64,000 bases of DNA from Clytia hemisphaerica (lineage: Eukaryota > Cnidaria > Hydrozoa > Leptothecata > Clytiidae), in assembly GCA_902728285.1 (NCBI GenBank), contig CACVBU010000738.1, positions 500,370 to 564,369 of the forward strand. The letters run 5' to 3'. A program made the translations under genes and the position numbers. Of the stretch, positions 1 to 10,559 are shown piece after piece (the stretch's first letter is position 1; every line of letters begins with the position of its first letter). The notes beneath the pieces were generated by a model. That model was not told the DNA's origin and did no database searches. It saw only the letters and a list, made by a program, of their open reading frames with translations.

Positions 1-141
1 GCCACACGCCATTATTTCGCCCGAAAAATTTTTTCGCCACGCACACCAGAAAGGCTATCGTATCTTTCGCTAGGCGAAATAAATAAATGAGCATAGCAAC
101 TATCTAAATTAAAATTAATGAACATAATTAACATCAAATGG

Positions 142-174
<33 letters not shown>

Positions 175-440
175 AGAATATAATAAAGTCATAATATGCA
201 CTGAAGAAAATACAGACTAAGTAAACCTAAGAACAGATGGGCTAAATCTAAAAATCAGAATGATGAGACTAGGGAACCAGGCTACGAGTAGGGATATTAG
301 AAGAATTGAAATCAGAATTAATTTAAAACTAAAAGGCGCTTTGTGAATCAAATCGAGGATTAGACTAAAATAGGTATAAGAAATAATATAAACATAGAAA
401 GCACCAGCTAGGAAATAGCGAGTAGCAACGCAGGGACTAC
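1..440. other. Non-coding AT-rich stretch
   Basis: No gene is visible. It holds a run of about 30 A residues near 140-170 and short TCGCC/GGCGA inverted motifs in the first 80 bases. The left part may be 3' untranslated sequence of the minus-strand retrotransposon to its right, but no clear end of that element was found. Confidence 0.4.
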
Positions 441-458
441 AGTTGGTAGAATATGGTA

Positions 459-960
459 CTACTGCAAGCTCCTAGCTAGGGCTTTGTCGAACAAATATTT
501 TTTTGTTTCTTGACAAACGGCTTTGTAAGTTTCTGAGTCACGACAGTTAACAGGTAGTTCATTAAAAACTTTAGAAGCTTCAGATTCAAAGGAACCACTA
601 ACATTACAGGTTTCACGAAATTTAGGTTCACCAATTAATTCCGTTTGAGTCTTGGCTTGCACATTTTCTCCATAGGGAGGAATTGGGCCAGTCATTCATA
701 TTCACTGATTTCCACGCAAGTTTAGCCAAAACTGTATTCGGTCCGTTCTTGACAGGTAGTCCCTTTCATATCTATTACGTCAGACTTGCGAGAGTAGCTC
801 TTCCGACGAAGCTAGCTGTGGCATTTTGGACCTGTTGTAATTGGTGAATAGATATTGTGGTGCGTTGTGAATTACGGTATTACCATATCTATTACTCAAT
901 ACAAGAGATTCTGCCAATTGGCGTCGTACACGGTATGGTAAATATCGTTTGATGAGGTAG
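459..960 (-). pseudogene. C-terminal tail of the same retrotransposon
   Basis: The minus-strand sequence from about 960 to 700 carries a decayed continuation of the post-RT region with several stops. A short open segment at 695-459 ends with a helical stretch (ASKVFNELP...) of the kind found at the C-terminus of CR1-like polymerases. It has no independent function. Confidence 0.6.
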
Positions 961-965
961 ACTCT

Positions 966-2105
966 TCAGCGTGCCATATGCTTTAGGACGATTTTTTTGA
1001 CATGTTCATTCCATGTTAGGTTTTCGGTGAAGATGATTCCTAACAGCTTGAATAGGGGAACACGCTCAATCACATTTTCGTTATTTGAATTGATTTCGAA
1101 TTCAAAATTATGCCTCCTTGCCATTTGAGATGTGGCAAAGAGCATCGATTTAGTTTTTCTGGCGTTAAATATCAAGTTCGAATCCAGCGACCATTTCTCA
1201 ATTACGCTAATATCAGAGTTCATTTCAGTGACACAATTTTCAAGCTCGTTTGGTTTGGTGTGGCGATATATAGTCGTGTCATCAGCATATTGAACACATT
1301 TTGCGGTGGTTTTTGTTGCCATGTCGTACACGTAAATGTTGAAGAGAATGGGTCCAAGTATGCTTCCTTGGGGGACGCCATTAGTAACTGTGAGAATGGA
1401 TGACTTCTTGTCGTTGATCTGTACGTACTGAAGTCGATTGCTCAGATAGTTGGAGATAACATAGAGTGACTTTTTTGAGAATCGTAGTGTGTGAAGTTTT
1501 TTGATAAGAGTTTCAAATCAACTGTATCAAATGCTTTTGAAAAGTCAGCGAGAACTGCAAGAGTGATTTCGCCTCGATTCATCGCTTTCAGGATGTCGTT
1601 TTTGATTTTGATGCAGGTGGTTATTGTGCAGTGACCCTTTCGAAAACAGATTGATGTATTGATAGTAGTTCTTCACTTTCTAGATAGTTTGTCATTTGTG
1701 TCATAATCAGTCTCTCGTATACTTTTGAAAGGATCGGTAATATGGATATTGGACGGTAGTCGCTCGGATCAGCGGGTGACTCAATTTTAGGAATAGGGCT
1801 GATTTTCGAGATCTTCCACTGGCTAGGAAAGACGGATTGTCGAATGGAAGAGTTGATAATATGGCAAATGGGACTACAGATTTCATCGATGACGAGTTTA
1901 ATGTATTTCGACGGTATCTGGTCATGGCCGGTTGAGCAGTCGTTTCGAAGATTACATAAGGCTTTACGAACGTCAGCGTAGGAAACTTCGTTTATGTCGA
2001 ATGGATTGTCTTGTGCAGGTAATTCGTTGATGAGTTGATGTAGGATTTGCTCTGATTTAGGTTTTGAGTTGATGGCATTCAAAAATTGCGTGAGGTTTTC
2101 AAAAA
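966..2105 (-). pseudogene. Reverse transcriptase domain of the CR1-like element, frameshifted
   Basis: The minus strand from 2,105 down to 1,621 encodes the linker and RT fingers, including RPISILP and SKVYERL. After a frameshift near 1,630, sequence between about 1,610 and 1,340 encodes the palm region, with an LADFSKAFDTVD-type motif A and PQGSILGP. The open segment 1,331-966 carries the catalytic YADD motif and the start of the thumb. At least two frame changes (near 1,630 and near 1,510) and a stop at 966 inactivate it. These are the conserved blocks of LINE reverse transcriptases, so the assignment is firm even though no single ORF spans them. Confidence 0.85.
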
Positions 2106-3160
2106 CAGCAAAAAAAAAGAAATTTGAATATCCTTTTTAAAAATAACTCTTTTCAAACGAAACTTCACAATATTGGTTCTAAAGGTGATATAAGTAGGTT
2201 GAAAAAAAAAATTTTGTAAAATGGGCCAAAACTGCGGCACAAATCAAGAAAAACACTATGTTGATAAAACAGCAGCCACAAATTTGTTCAATGAGTAAAA
2301 ATCATTTTTTTCAGATGAAACTCGTAGCAAAAGGGTTTATCCACAACATATCAAAAATGGAACCAAAATCATTGGGTCACTGGGCTAGAATTGCGGCTCA
2401 AAGTTGACGATTTTTTCATATATGCTTTGATTGAAGCCACATTTTAAGCCCATTGAAAACCCTGCAGCCACAAATTAAACCCATAAGTATCTTTATAAGA
2501 CATTAAACTACCAAATTCAAGAAAAATGGTTAAAAAATATTGAAGTCTTAAAGCAGGACAGCACATGAGCCAACCCTAAAAATGCCAACTAATACTTATA
2601 TGTAACAGCTCAGAAGGTTTTATGTACAAAAAATGGTATTTGCAGCCACAAAATGTACACTTTTTCTTAAAATAACACTGTATTGTGTCAGATTGTGTTT
2701 GTTTTGCATCAGGCTTTGCAAATATTCATATTTCGAAAACAAAACCCAACCTGGAATTTGTAAATTGATAAATTAGTGATTGAAGCCACATTTTAAGCTG
2801 TTTTAAGCCCATTAAAAACCCTGCAGCCACAAATTAAACCCATAAGTATCTTTATCAGACCTCAAACTACCAATTCCAAGACAAACGGTTAAAAAATATT
2901 GAAGTCTTAAAGCAGGACAGCACATATAAGCCAACCCGTTGAGTGAGCCACATGACATACAGCCACAAAACCTGCCCTCACTTTGCCATCTTATATTTCA
3001 AGACTGAATCACTCAACTTCAAAGGGAGCCACATTTTTGGAAAGCTCATCAATTTCCTTATTTTATAGAATTTTGTACTACACAGCAGCCACAAGAATAT
3101 CAACGCTGTGGGCTAAAAAGTGGCTGTGATTGAAAACCTCACTTTTTGGGGTTCTATTTT
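2095..3160. mobile_element. 1 kb insertion with inverted ends inside the LINE
   Basis: It separates two halves of one retrotransposon coding region. Near its ends lie inverted copies of GTGAGGTTTTCA (about 2,089 on plus, about 3,137 on minus). An interior block of about 147 bp is present twice in direct orientation (about 2,431-2,577 and 2,789-2,936). The motif AGCCACA recurs throughout. No ORF of note. Family unknown; the exact boundaries are uncertain by a few tens of bases. Confidence 0.55.
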
Positions 3161-3169
3161 TGAATGCAA

Positions 3170-4867
3170 TCAGTTAAGAAGTCTCCCGGCTGTTGTGTTG
3201 AAGTGGACATTGAGTGTGTCGGGGTCAGCGGATATCTTTTGTGGTGATGGTTTCAGGATGCGATGGATGGTTGACCATACTTCTTTCGGTCTTTTGGAGG
3301 ATAGTGCGCGTCGGTAAAAACTGGATTTTGTTACTCGAATAAGAGTTTTTAATTCGTTTCGGATTTTACGAAACAGATCCCAATCTTTTTGCTCGGACTG
3401 CGGGGAATGACATTTGGTTCGTAAATAGTCTCTTTCCTTTTGCTTCTCGCTGATGTTGAGATCTTTTAACCACGGAGCTGGTGGGCGCGTTAATTTCTGC
3501 CTGATGAGGGGTGCGTGTCGGTCTAGACAATCGGTAAAAAGTTTGTTAAATATGTCTAGTTTTTCTTCAGCGGTATCAAAAGCGTAAACAAGATTGAACG
3601 GTATTTGTCTGATATCTGTTTTAAATGCTGCAAAATTAAAGTTTTTCTCATTTCGAATAAATTTATATCTGGGTTCAAACCGTGGCTTGCGTAGATTACA
3701 TATGACGAAGGCAGCATCATGATCGCTCATTTCGTCGCATGGGATAACATCATCGTGGATGACTTTTGAGAATGAGGTAACGATATGGTCAATGCAGGTT
3801 TTTCCCTTCCGGGTTGGCTTCTTCACTTGTTGACGTAAACCGAGACGATCGAGGGTATCTTTATATTCGTCAGCAACGTTGTAGTTCTCTTTCAGGAGAT
3901 CGATATTTGTATCACCAGTAATCACGATTGGATCAGACCAGATGGTGTGAACGTACGATATTAATGTTTCGAATTTTTGAAGCCAAGCACGTTTGTCAAC
4001 GTCTTCGGAACTTGGTTGATAGAAAACGGCTATAAGAAAGGGACTTTTCTTTCCCTTCACTTCAAACCACTGGTGTTCGATCGTTGTATCTTTCTTGTCG
4101 ATGTCAGTTCTTGGGCGATGTTTAATGCCGTCTTTGAAGTAGGCTCCCACGCCACCGCCACGTTTACCATTTCTGTTATTGTATCTGAAAGGATGATAAC
4201 CGGAGAAGTTGAGTTGTCGGATGAGTGCAGGATTGTCAACGAGCCATGTCTCAGAGATTGTTAGGATATCGAACTTGTGTTTTAGGAGCATGGCTTCAAG
4301 TTGGGCAGTCTTATTTTTGATAGATTGAATGTTAAGGTGCGCAATGCTGTAGTTGTTTCGGTTGGCATTTAGAAGATCCAACTGGATTTGAGTATCTTGT
4401 TGCGCTGGGATATCATTCACGGTCGAGGGGTCTGATAGTAGAAAGTCTATATCGACATTGTTGAACGGTAATTCAGTAAGCAGACAGTCGTGACATGTCC
4501 ATAAATTGTGTTTGTCTGAGAAGTTTTTTACAGTTTTATAAATACATTTTACGTGAGTCGAGTTGAGACAAACCTTGCATTCCAAGTGGTACGAATTCTT
4601 ACGGACAGTTTTGGCACAGACAGGACAAGCGAGCGGACCCGGATTAGTTTCGATGTCACCAGAGATGAGGAGTCGAAATGTTGCCGAATGATTTGCGTAC
4701 AGATGGATCGGTGCACAAAACCTCCGTTTGTTGTTGTGATTTTGACGTCGAGTCAAAAAGTCTTTGTTTTGAACTTTAAATTTCGATTTCTCGTGGCTTC
4801 TTCCCATTTGATGTAGAAAGAGATACACCATTACGACGAGCGCAGCTTCCTTCATCTTCTTTAGCAA
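3170..4867 (-). CDS. Non-LTR retrotransposon ORF: 2A-like peptide, PHD-like finger, AP endonuclease (cut off before RT)
   Basis: 565 residues, open throughout. Residues 8-19 are hydrophobic, like a signal or membrane segment. Residues 70-78 read GDIETNPGP, matching the DxExNPGP consensus of 2A ribosome-skipping peptides. C81, C84, C97, C100, H105, C108, C125 and C128 form a C4HC3 pattern as in PHD fingers. The endonuclease follows at about 173-390, with the family's key residues visible: N179 in HLNIQ, E206 in SETW, D319/N321 in GDTNID, and the SDHD motif at 381-384. This domain nicks target DNA to prime reverse transcription. The ORF ends in the sequence where the reverse transcriptase linker should continue, because a 1 kb element has inserted there; the missing part resumes at about 2,105. 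If 2A skipping works, the first 77 residues would be released as a separate hydrophobic peptide. Confidence 0.85.
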   Translation of the reverse strand: MLKKMKEAALVVMVYLFLHQMGRSHEKSKFKVQNKDFLTRRQNHNNKRRFCAPIHLYANHSATFRLLISGDIETNPGPLACPVCAKTVRKNSYHLECKVCLNSTHVKCIYKTVKNFSDKHNLWTCHDCLLTELPFNNVDIDFLLSDPSTVNDIPAQQDTQIQLDLLNANRNNYSIAHLNIQSIKNKTAQLEAMLLKHKFDILTISETWLVDNPALIRQLNFSGYHPFRYNNRNGKRGGGVGAYFKDGIKHRPRTDIDKKDTTIEHQWFEVKGKKSPFLIAVFYQPSSEDVDKRAWLQKFETLISYVHTIWSDPIVITGDTNIDLLKENYNVADEYKDTLDRLGLRQQVKKPTRKGKTCIDHIVTSFSKVIHDDVIPCDEMSDHDAAFVICNLRKPRFEPRYKFIRNEKNFNFAAFKTDIRQIPFNLVYAFDTAEEKLDIFNKLFTDCLDRHAPLIRQKLTRPPAPWLKDLNISEKQKERDYLRTKCHSPQSEQKDWDLFRKIRNELKTLIRVTKSSFYRRALSSKRPKEVWSTIHRILKPSPQKISADPDTLNVHFNTTAGRLLN

Positions 4868-5099
4868 AAATCAGCTCACTTCTTTTTAATTTGAGTGAGA
4901 ATTTTAAGAAAAACTATTTTATTTTCACTCTTTTGACGTTAGTTTTCAAAAAAACGTCTAACCGTTGAGAAGTCGTTGCAGTGAAAGGGCTATAATTACA
5001 TTATTGAAAACAGCGATAACTTCAAGTCTATTAATGCAATCAACACCAAATTTTGACGAGTGTGAAAAATTGCGTGGGTTGCGTGCCTTCGTGGGTCGG

Positions 5100-5425
5100 A
5101 AAAAAATTCGTGGGTCCATGAAAAAAATTCGTGGGTCTCGTAAAAAAATTCGTGGGTCGCGTAAAAAAATTCGTGGGTCGCGTAAAAAAATTCGTGAGTC
5201 GCGTAAAAAAATTCGTGGGTCCAGAAAAAAAATTCGTGGGTCCATGAAAAAAATTCGTGGGTCCACAAAAAAAATTCGTGGGTCCCCACGAAAAAAATTC
5301 GTGGGTCCATGAAAAAAATTCGTGGGTCCATGAAAAAACTCGTGGGTCCATGAAAAAAATTCGTGGGTCCTGAAAAAAATTCGTGGGTCCTGAAAAAAAT
5401 TCGTGGGTCCATGAAAAAAATTCTT
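5100..5425 (+). repeat. 18-20 bp tandem repeat, left arm
   Basis: About 17 units of TTCGTGGGTCC plus a poly-A link. Units differ mainly in the link (ATG, CGT, AGA, ACA). Confidence 0.9.
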
Positions 5426-6049
5426 GAAAAATAAAACCGTAATTTGAGCCCTAAGTTTGTGAAAGGAATGGGAAGAAATCTTTTTTTTTCAATTGCATGA
5501 AATAGGTTTGTTTAATAGTAAAAATTGGATTATCTTTGAAAAAAAAATACTTCTCTCTTTATAGCTAGGATTTCGTAATAAATCTTTTGAATAGAACCCA
5601 AGTTTCTGTTCTATTGTATTAAATTTAAAGCGTAAATTGTATTATTTTTATAAAAAGATTAATATTTTGACACCTTATGGCTCGTGCCTTGTCGTGTATC
5701 TCATTTCCGTAAAATATCTTCTTTTGTTAATTTTTAACTAAAGTAAATTCCTTCAACCTCGTGATTATCTAAAAATATTTCCTTTACTTTGATAGTTTCT
5801 TTATTATATACAGTTTAAAATACAAATTGCACAACATTTTTTTTTATGAATAGAAATTTTCTTAAAGTCAAAGAAGTGAACGAAAAAAAATTCACTTACC
5901 TAAATATTTTGTGTACAAAAACACGAGAAATCATTTTATCCGTCTTTCTTCTTTTCTTCAAATTCTTTTTTGTTCTTGATCTTGATGTTTAAATTTTACG
6001 CAAAAAAAATGCTTAAATGCAATACATAAAATCTTTATTTACTAAAACT

Positions 6050-6360
6050 CACGAATTTTTCTTCTGGACCCACGAATTTTTTTCATAGACCCACGAATTT
6101 TTTTTGTGAACCCACAAATTTTTTTTATGGACCCACGAATTTCTTTTGTGAACCCACGAATTTTTTTTTTGGACCCACGAATTTTTTTTGTGGACCCACG
6201 AATTTTTTTTGTGAACCCACGAATTTTTTTTCAGGACCCACGAATTTTTTTCAGGACCCACAAATTTTTCTTGCGGACCCACGAATTTTTTTCATGGACC
6301 CACGAATTTTTTTTCAGAACCCACGAATTTTTTTCATGGACCCACGAATTTTTTTTCCGA
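6050..6360 (-). repeat. 18-20 bp tandem repeat, right arm
   Basis: Reverse-complement array of the 5,100-5,425 repeat, about 15-16 units of GGACCCACGAATTTTTTT. Confidence 0.9.
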
Positions 6361-6629
6361 CCCACGAAGGCACGCAACCCACGCAATTTATCACACACAA
6401 CTCCTTTTAATCATAACTTCTTGATGAATTTTTGTGAGATTTTAAGGAGAGATACATAAAATTGTCATTAATATCATGTTCAAACATCTAAAACATTCTC
6501 TTTAAAGGAAGGGAAAAAAATGGCAATGTTTACATTTCTCTATTCTTCCAGCAACAGTACTAAAGTGAGCATTTTACCTACCGCCTCTACGGTGGAGATG
6601 GCGAGACTGTTAAACGGTGTATTCCAACA

Positions 6630-7800
6630 AACAACAATCAATATACCGTAACAGGATCCCGCGGTGTAAACATTATCAACCAACAAAACCCACACCACCA
6701 AAATTGTAAAAATAAGTCAATATAATTTCTATCAACAATTTCTTGTAAAATGTTTTTTTCCAACATTCTGACTGTCTGATACCAATCATGGCTGGAGTCA
6801 TCATGTGTAAGAGTGACTGTGTATAACAACAAAACAAAAGTTTATTGAAAATCATCCCACGGTCATGGTGAGGCTAAAGATTTATCAACCAAACAAAACT
6901 GACGCCAAGTCAAATCTGTCGCTTACTCTCGGGTACCTAATAGCCGTCCCCCCCGCTAATTAATTTTTCGAAAATTTTCCACCCAGGACATTCTTATTCC
7001 AACCCCCCCCCCCCCCGCTTATTAATTTTTGGGAAAATGTTTTTGAAAGTTCCCTTTTTTGTCTTAATTCTGCTGTATTAGCCTCATTTTCAAACATTTT
7101 CCACCCAGGACATTTTTATTCCAACCCCCCGCTTATTAAATTTTGAGCTTTTTTCCAACCCCCCCCTGCTTATTCCAACCCCCCCCCCCCCCCTCCGGCT
7201 ATTAGGTACCCGAGAGTAGATAATTTCCATGAAAATTACAATCGAAACTTATCTCATAAAATGCTTTTTTCAACATTCTGGAGGTGTTCAAAGTTAGAGG
7301 TATCATATGTAGAGCCAAGCAATACATGAAAAGTCATTTGCTATCCCATTTGCCATGAGATATACAAGTCAAGAAATCAAAAAATAACCAACAAATCATG
7401 TCTCTTCACTTTCATGTCACATCGTGTTTATATGGGGTAACCAGAAAGTCAATCCACAAGAACGGACAGCCATCTTCCTTTATTATGGAGTGTTCCAAAA
7501 CTATTGGTAGGTTGTTTGGAAGTAAAGAAACCCACACAGTTTGATTTATTTTAAAGATTTAACTTGGTGAAAACAAACTGCATTTTTCTAGCAAAAACTC
7601 ATGTTTCAACCTGCTACATAACAATTGCCAGTCGGGTCTGCTACTAACATGTAATAGTTTTATTATAACCGGGCTTGAGAATCCGTAAGGAACTTGTAAC
7701 ATATATTATATATATAGTTTATCAGTCGACTCGAATTATGATACATTACTTATACTTCAATGGGTGCATTTTTCGCTATGAAATTAAAAACGGGCGTCAG
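6630..7800 (+). repeat. Dispersed repeat, copy 1 (partner at 34,860-35,740)
   Basis: Long direct similarity to 34,860-35,740, from TTCCAACAAACAACAATC to a GGTGCATTTTTCGCT-type end. This copy carries an extra 291-bp insertion at 6,926-7,216 that the partner lacks. No coding potential was recognised. Confidence 0.75.
6926..7216. mobile_element. 291-bp MITE at a TA site
   Basis: The inverted ends CTCTCGGGTACCTAATAGCC / GGCTATTAGGTACCCGAGAG are flanked by TA on both sides. The homologous sequence near 35,155 has no insertion, giving a filled/empty pair. The interior is a degenerate array of CCAACCCCCCCGCTTATTAA-like segments with long C runs. TA duplication is typical of Tc1/mariner-like transposition. 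Confidence 0.8.
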
Positions 7801-7910
7801 TCAGGGCGTACGGAAGGCGTTTTGACACGGGAAATTATGGAGGAGAAAGTCCGTTTTAACAAATATTTCCCTTTTGGAAAACGGGAAATATTTAAAAACA
7901 TTTTGTTGTA

Positions 7911-8450
7911 AACTGATGTACACACCTTGTATTTGGTGATAGCGTCATTATTTACATAATTTTAATGTCATTTTGTCAATATTTAGGATTGATGGCTAGC
8001 CATTTAAAAATTTTCTAAATAGCGTATTTTGTATAATATTTAATTTTTCCATTTCGTATAATGTTTTTAGAAACATTTTATGAATTATATGTTACGAATG
8101 TGTTACAATTTTCCGGTCTGTAGTTTGTATGACCTGCGTCCTGTGTCATGTCTCCTGTGTTTCGAACCAACCGTTTTTTTGCCTAAGGTCAAATTTTAGA
8201 GCAAATTATTTTTGATTTTTATTGAATTAGCGAAGATTAGAATTACGAGGGATCCTTTAAAAAGTTAAAGTAACTCTCCTTGACTCTCCTTTAAGGGTAG
8301 GAAAAATCAGAATATTAACTCTCAGTCCCATTAACAAAAAACATCGAAATTTGATTGAATTAGACCCAATAAAGGACGAGTTGTAAAATTCACAAAATTT
8401 TCTAATCATTTTCCAATCATTTCCTCCTTTCTTCCTTTCAAGTCCTTTTT
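7911..8450. other. Non-coding stretch
   Basis: AT-rich. Contains a CCGGTCTGTAGTTTGTATGACCTG motif of the type seen again at 46,250-46,340, but no gene or element boundary that can be supported. Confidence 0.35.
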
Positions 8451-8559
8451 GGTCCCACCCTATGGGCACGCAACGTCTTATGGACATTCAATGGACGGCT
8501 TTAAAACCTTTGGACGTCCTAGAAAATTATATATATCTATATATAATATCTCTAGAAGA

Positions 8560-9117
8560 GAACGACTTCGAATGCGAAATGAGAACGAGAAGCTATCAGG
8601 TGAATCATCACTCCCATGGTGTGGATACGCAGACGACCTGATACTTTTCTTGACTGATCTTTCATCTCTACAATCAGCGTCAACACTGCTAGACAACGTA
8701 TTCGTGAAATTTGGTCTTCGAATCAACGAAACCTAAACCGAGACGATGATTCTCAATCACTGCTACCTCAAGACAAAACTATCCTGATAGCATCATTGAT
8801 ATTCGCAATGTCCGGTTGAAAAATTCAGGCCAGTTCAAATATCTTGGTTCGCTCATCTCTCCAAATGCGCCTAGTACCGGAGACATTGAAATCAACTATC
8901 GCATTAGTATGGCACTTGGAAAATTCGCTAGTATGACAAACCTCCTTCAGAATCATGGAATTCATCTATCTACAAGAGTTAAATTTTTCAACTCCTTTGT
9001 GAGAAGTAGACTAACGTACTCTTTTCAGAATTGGAATCTGACCGCAGCGCAATTTGATAAGCTTGATTCAACGTACAGAAGTCTACTTCGCAAAAGGGTC
9101 TTTTATTCTCTGTGCTA
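8560..9117 (+). pseudogene. Reverse transcriptase fragment of a second non-LTR retrotransposon
   Basis: The open segment to 8,736 ends with GYADDLILF, the catalytic RT motif, followed by the region leading to the thumb. A frameshift around 8,735-8,815 separates it from 8,816-9,117, which encodes FKYLGSLIS (a motif after the palm) and a helical thumb region with TRVKFFNSFVRSRLTYS and NWNLT. The fragment lacks the fingers and any endonuclease, and is truncated at its 3' end. It is a different lineage from the 0.4-4.9 kb element, judging by motif wording. Confidence 0.8.
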
Positions 9118-9309
9118 ATGTTTAAGTAAAGGATATTCAAGGTTCATTCTTTTATAAGAACTTTAGGGAATTGTCATTTAGGCTGTGCATTTTTCTTCAC
9201 TTTTACCACCGAATTAAAGAATTGGATTGACCTATGTATATATATAGAGCTGTTATCATTTCAGTTTGCTTGTAGATTCTTTCTTCTTTTCAACCAAATG
9301 TTTGTGTAA

Positions 9310-9678
9310 GAGGCCCCCCAGCGGACCCTCAATTCACGCAATCACGCAATTTTTTTCGAAATTCACGCATTCACGCAAATTTTCCTCGAGTTTCACGCAA
9401 TAACCCGATTTTTCAGAAATCGGAAAATTTTTTGGGAAAAATCGGGGAAACATTGGAAAATCGGGAAAACTACACATAATCGGTGGAAAAAAGGGAAAAT
9501 TCACGTATTCACGCACAAAATAGCCCAGATTCACGCATTCACGCAATCAGAAAGTACATTTTCACGTTCACACAAGTTTTTTCAATTCACGCATTCACGC
9601 ATTTTTTTTTCAATTTTCACGCATTCACGCAACCGAAAATGCCCATTCACGCAATCACGCAAACCGCTGGGGGGCCCC
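9310..9678. mobile_element. 369-bp foldback MITE with 6-bp target duplication
   Basis: Ends are inverted copies of GRGGCCCCCCAGCGG (one mismatch). GTGTAA is present directly outside both ends (9,304-9,309 and 9,679-9,684). Between the ends the sequence is almost entirely short direct repeats of ATTCACGCA. No coding capacity. Confidence 0.8.
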
Positions 9679-9744
9679 GTGTAACGTTCTAAGATTCTTT
9701 CTTTGGAAATTAAAATTTGTTCTTAATATTAATTTTATTAGTAA

Positions 9745-10050
9745 TGTTTGTGGAGTTGATTTTTTTGACCGCAGAATTGTTTTTGCTTGATTCTGATGTT
9801 GTTGATGTTATCATTTTTATTTGTTGACTTTTACACTTTTTAGTCAAACTTTTGTTAGTCAATTCCTTTTGTTAAGGCTTGTAGAGTTGATTTTTTGACC
9901 GCAGAATTGTTTTTGCTTGATTCTGATGTTGTTGATGTTATCATTTTTATTTGTTGACTTTTACACTTTTTTAGTCAAACTTTTGTTAGTCAATTCCTTT
10001 TGTTAAGGCTTGTAGAGTTGATATTTTTTGACTACAGAATTGTTTTTGCT
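9745..10050 (+). repeat. About 133-bp tandem duplication
   Basis: Two full and one partial copy beginning GT(G/A)GAGTTGATTTTTTGACCGCAG, containing GTTGATGTTATCATTTTTA. A related TTGTTGACTTTTAGACTTTTTAGTC stretch occurs near 43,720, so it belongs to a dispersed family. Confidence 0.7.
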
Positions 10051-10347
10051 TGATGACCATTATTTCTGCCCCCCAGGGGGGGGGGGGGTAAAAAAGTACC
10101 TTTTAAAAAGGGGGGATTTTTGTAATATTTTTAAAATAAGGGGATTCTTTATTAAGGGCTGCTGAAATGCAAGGTTTGCGAGATGACGGGTATATTCGAG
10201 CCAAATTTTGAAAATTTTCACCCAATATTGCCCAATTCATATTGCAAAAATTTGTTGTTTTTTGTCCAAATAAGATATGTTGAAAGGCCGTTGTTAACGT
10301 ATTGTGGGAGATTTCGAGTGTTACACTAGTAAATTCGAACGTTTTGC

Positions 10348-10465
10348 TTATTGCCACCGCAGGAAGCCTAAAGCTTCCGAGGATGGCATTCATAGCTTCA
10401 CTCGTGAGGGAAAGTTGGGAAAACATCTCATAATTTTGCGCGCGCGTTTCAGTATTTTAGTTCCG
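10348..10465 (+). repeat. 118-bp dispersed repeat, copy 1
   Basis: Nearly identical to 12,317-12,432 (GCCACCGCAGGAAGCCTAAA... to TTTTAGTTCCG). Followed by the near-palindrome GTTCCGCTTAGCGGAAC. The 107-residue minus-strand ORF across it (10,103-10,426) is unrecognised. Confidence 0.7.
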
Positions 10466-10559
10466 CTTAGCGGAACATTATCAATTAACGGTTATTTGAT
10501 TTCCCGGAATGAAGAGCGATAAGCCGTGTTTTACAGGATAGCTCTTTTTTAGCTTGCGC

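Larger units (their letters stand above)
440..4870 (-). mobile_element. CR1-like non-LTR retrotransposon, degenerate and interrupted
   Basis: Read on the minus strand the parts come in the normal order of a CR1-like LINE: hydrophobic N-terminus, 2A-like peptide, PHD-like zinc finger, AP-type endonuclease, reverse transcriptase, and a C-terminal tail ending near 459. The coding part is split by a 1 kb insertion at about 2,095-3,160, and the reverse transcriptase half has frameshifts and stops, so this copy is dead. Clade assignment to CR1/L2 rests on domain order and motif style, not on a tree. Confidence 0.8.
5067..6389. mobile_element. Foldback element with minisatellite arms
   Basis: The outer ends are near-perfect inverted repeats of about 34 bp beginning AAATTGCGTGGGTTGCGTG. 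Each arm then consists of about 16-17 tandem copies of a 18-20 bp unit (AAAAAATTCGTGGGTCC with a variable two- or three-base link): left arm about 5,100-5,425, right arm about 6,050-6,360 in reverse orientation. The roughly 600 bp between arms is unique AT-rich sequence without an ORF. No clear target-site duplication was found. Apparent ORFs of 78-138 residues on both strands are products of the repeat. Confidence 0.8.

Noticed and set aside
4965..5412. Overlapping ORFs of 102-138 residues with KKIRGS or THEFF repeats on both strands
   Set aside because: They are translations of the 18-20 bp minisatellite; open on both strands because the unit lacks stops.
6049..6459. ORFs of 77 and 117 residues with KKNSWV and PRIFF repeats
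   Set aside because: Same minisatellite in the opposite arm.
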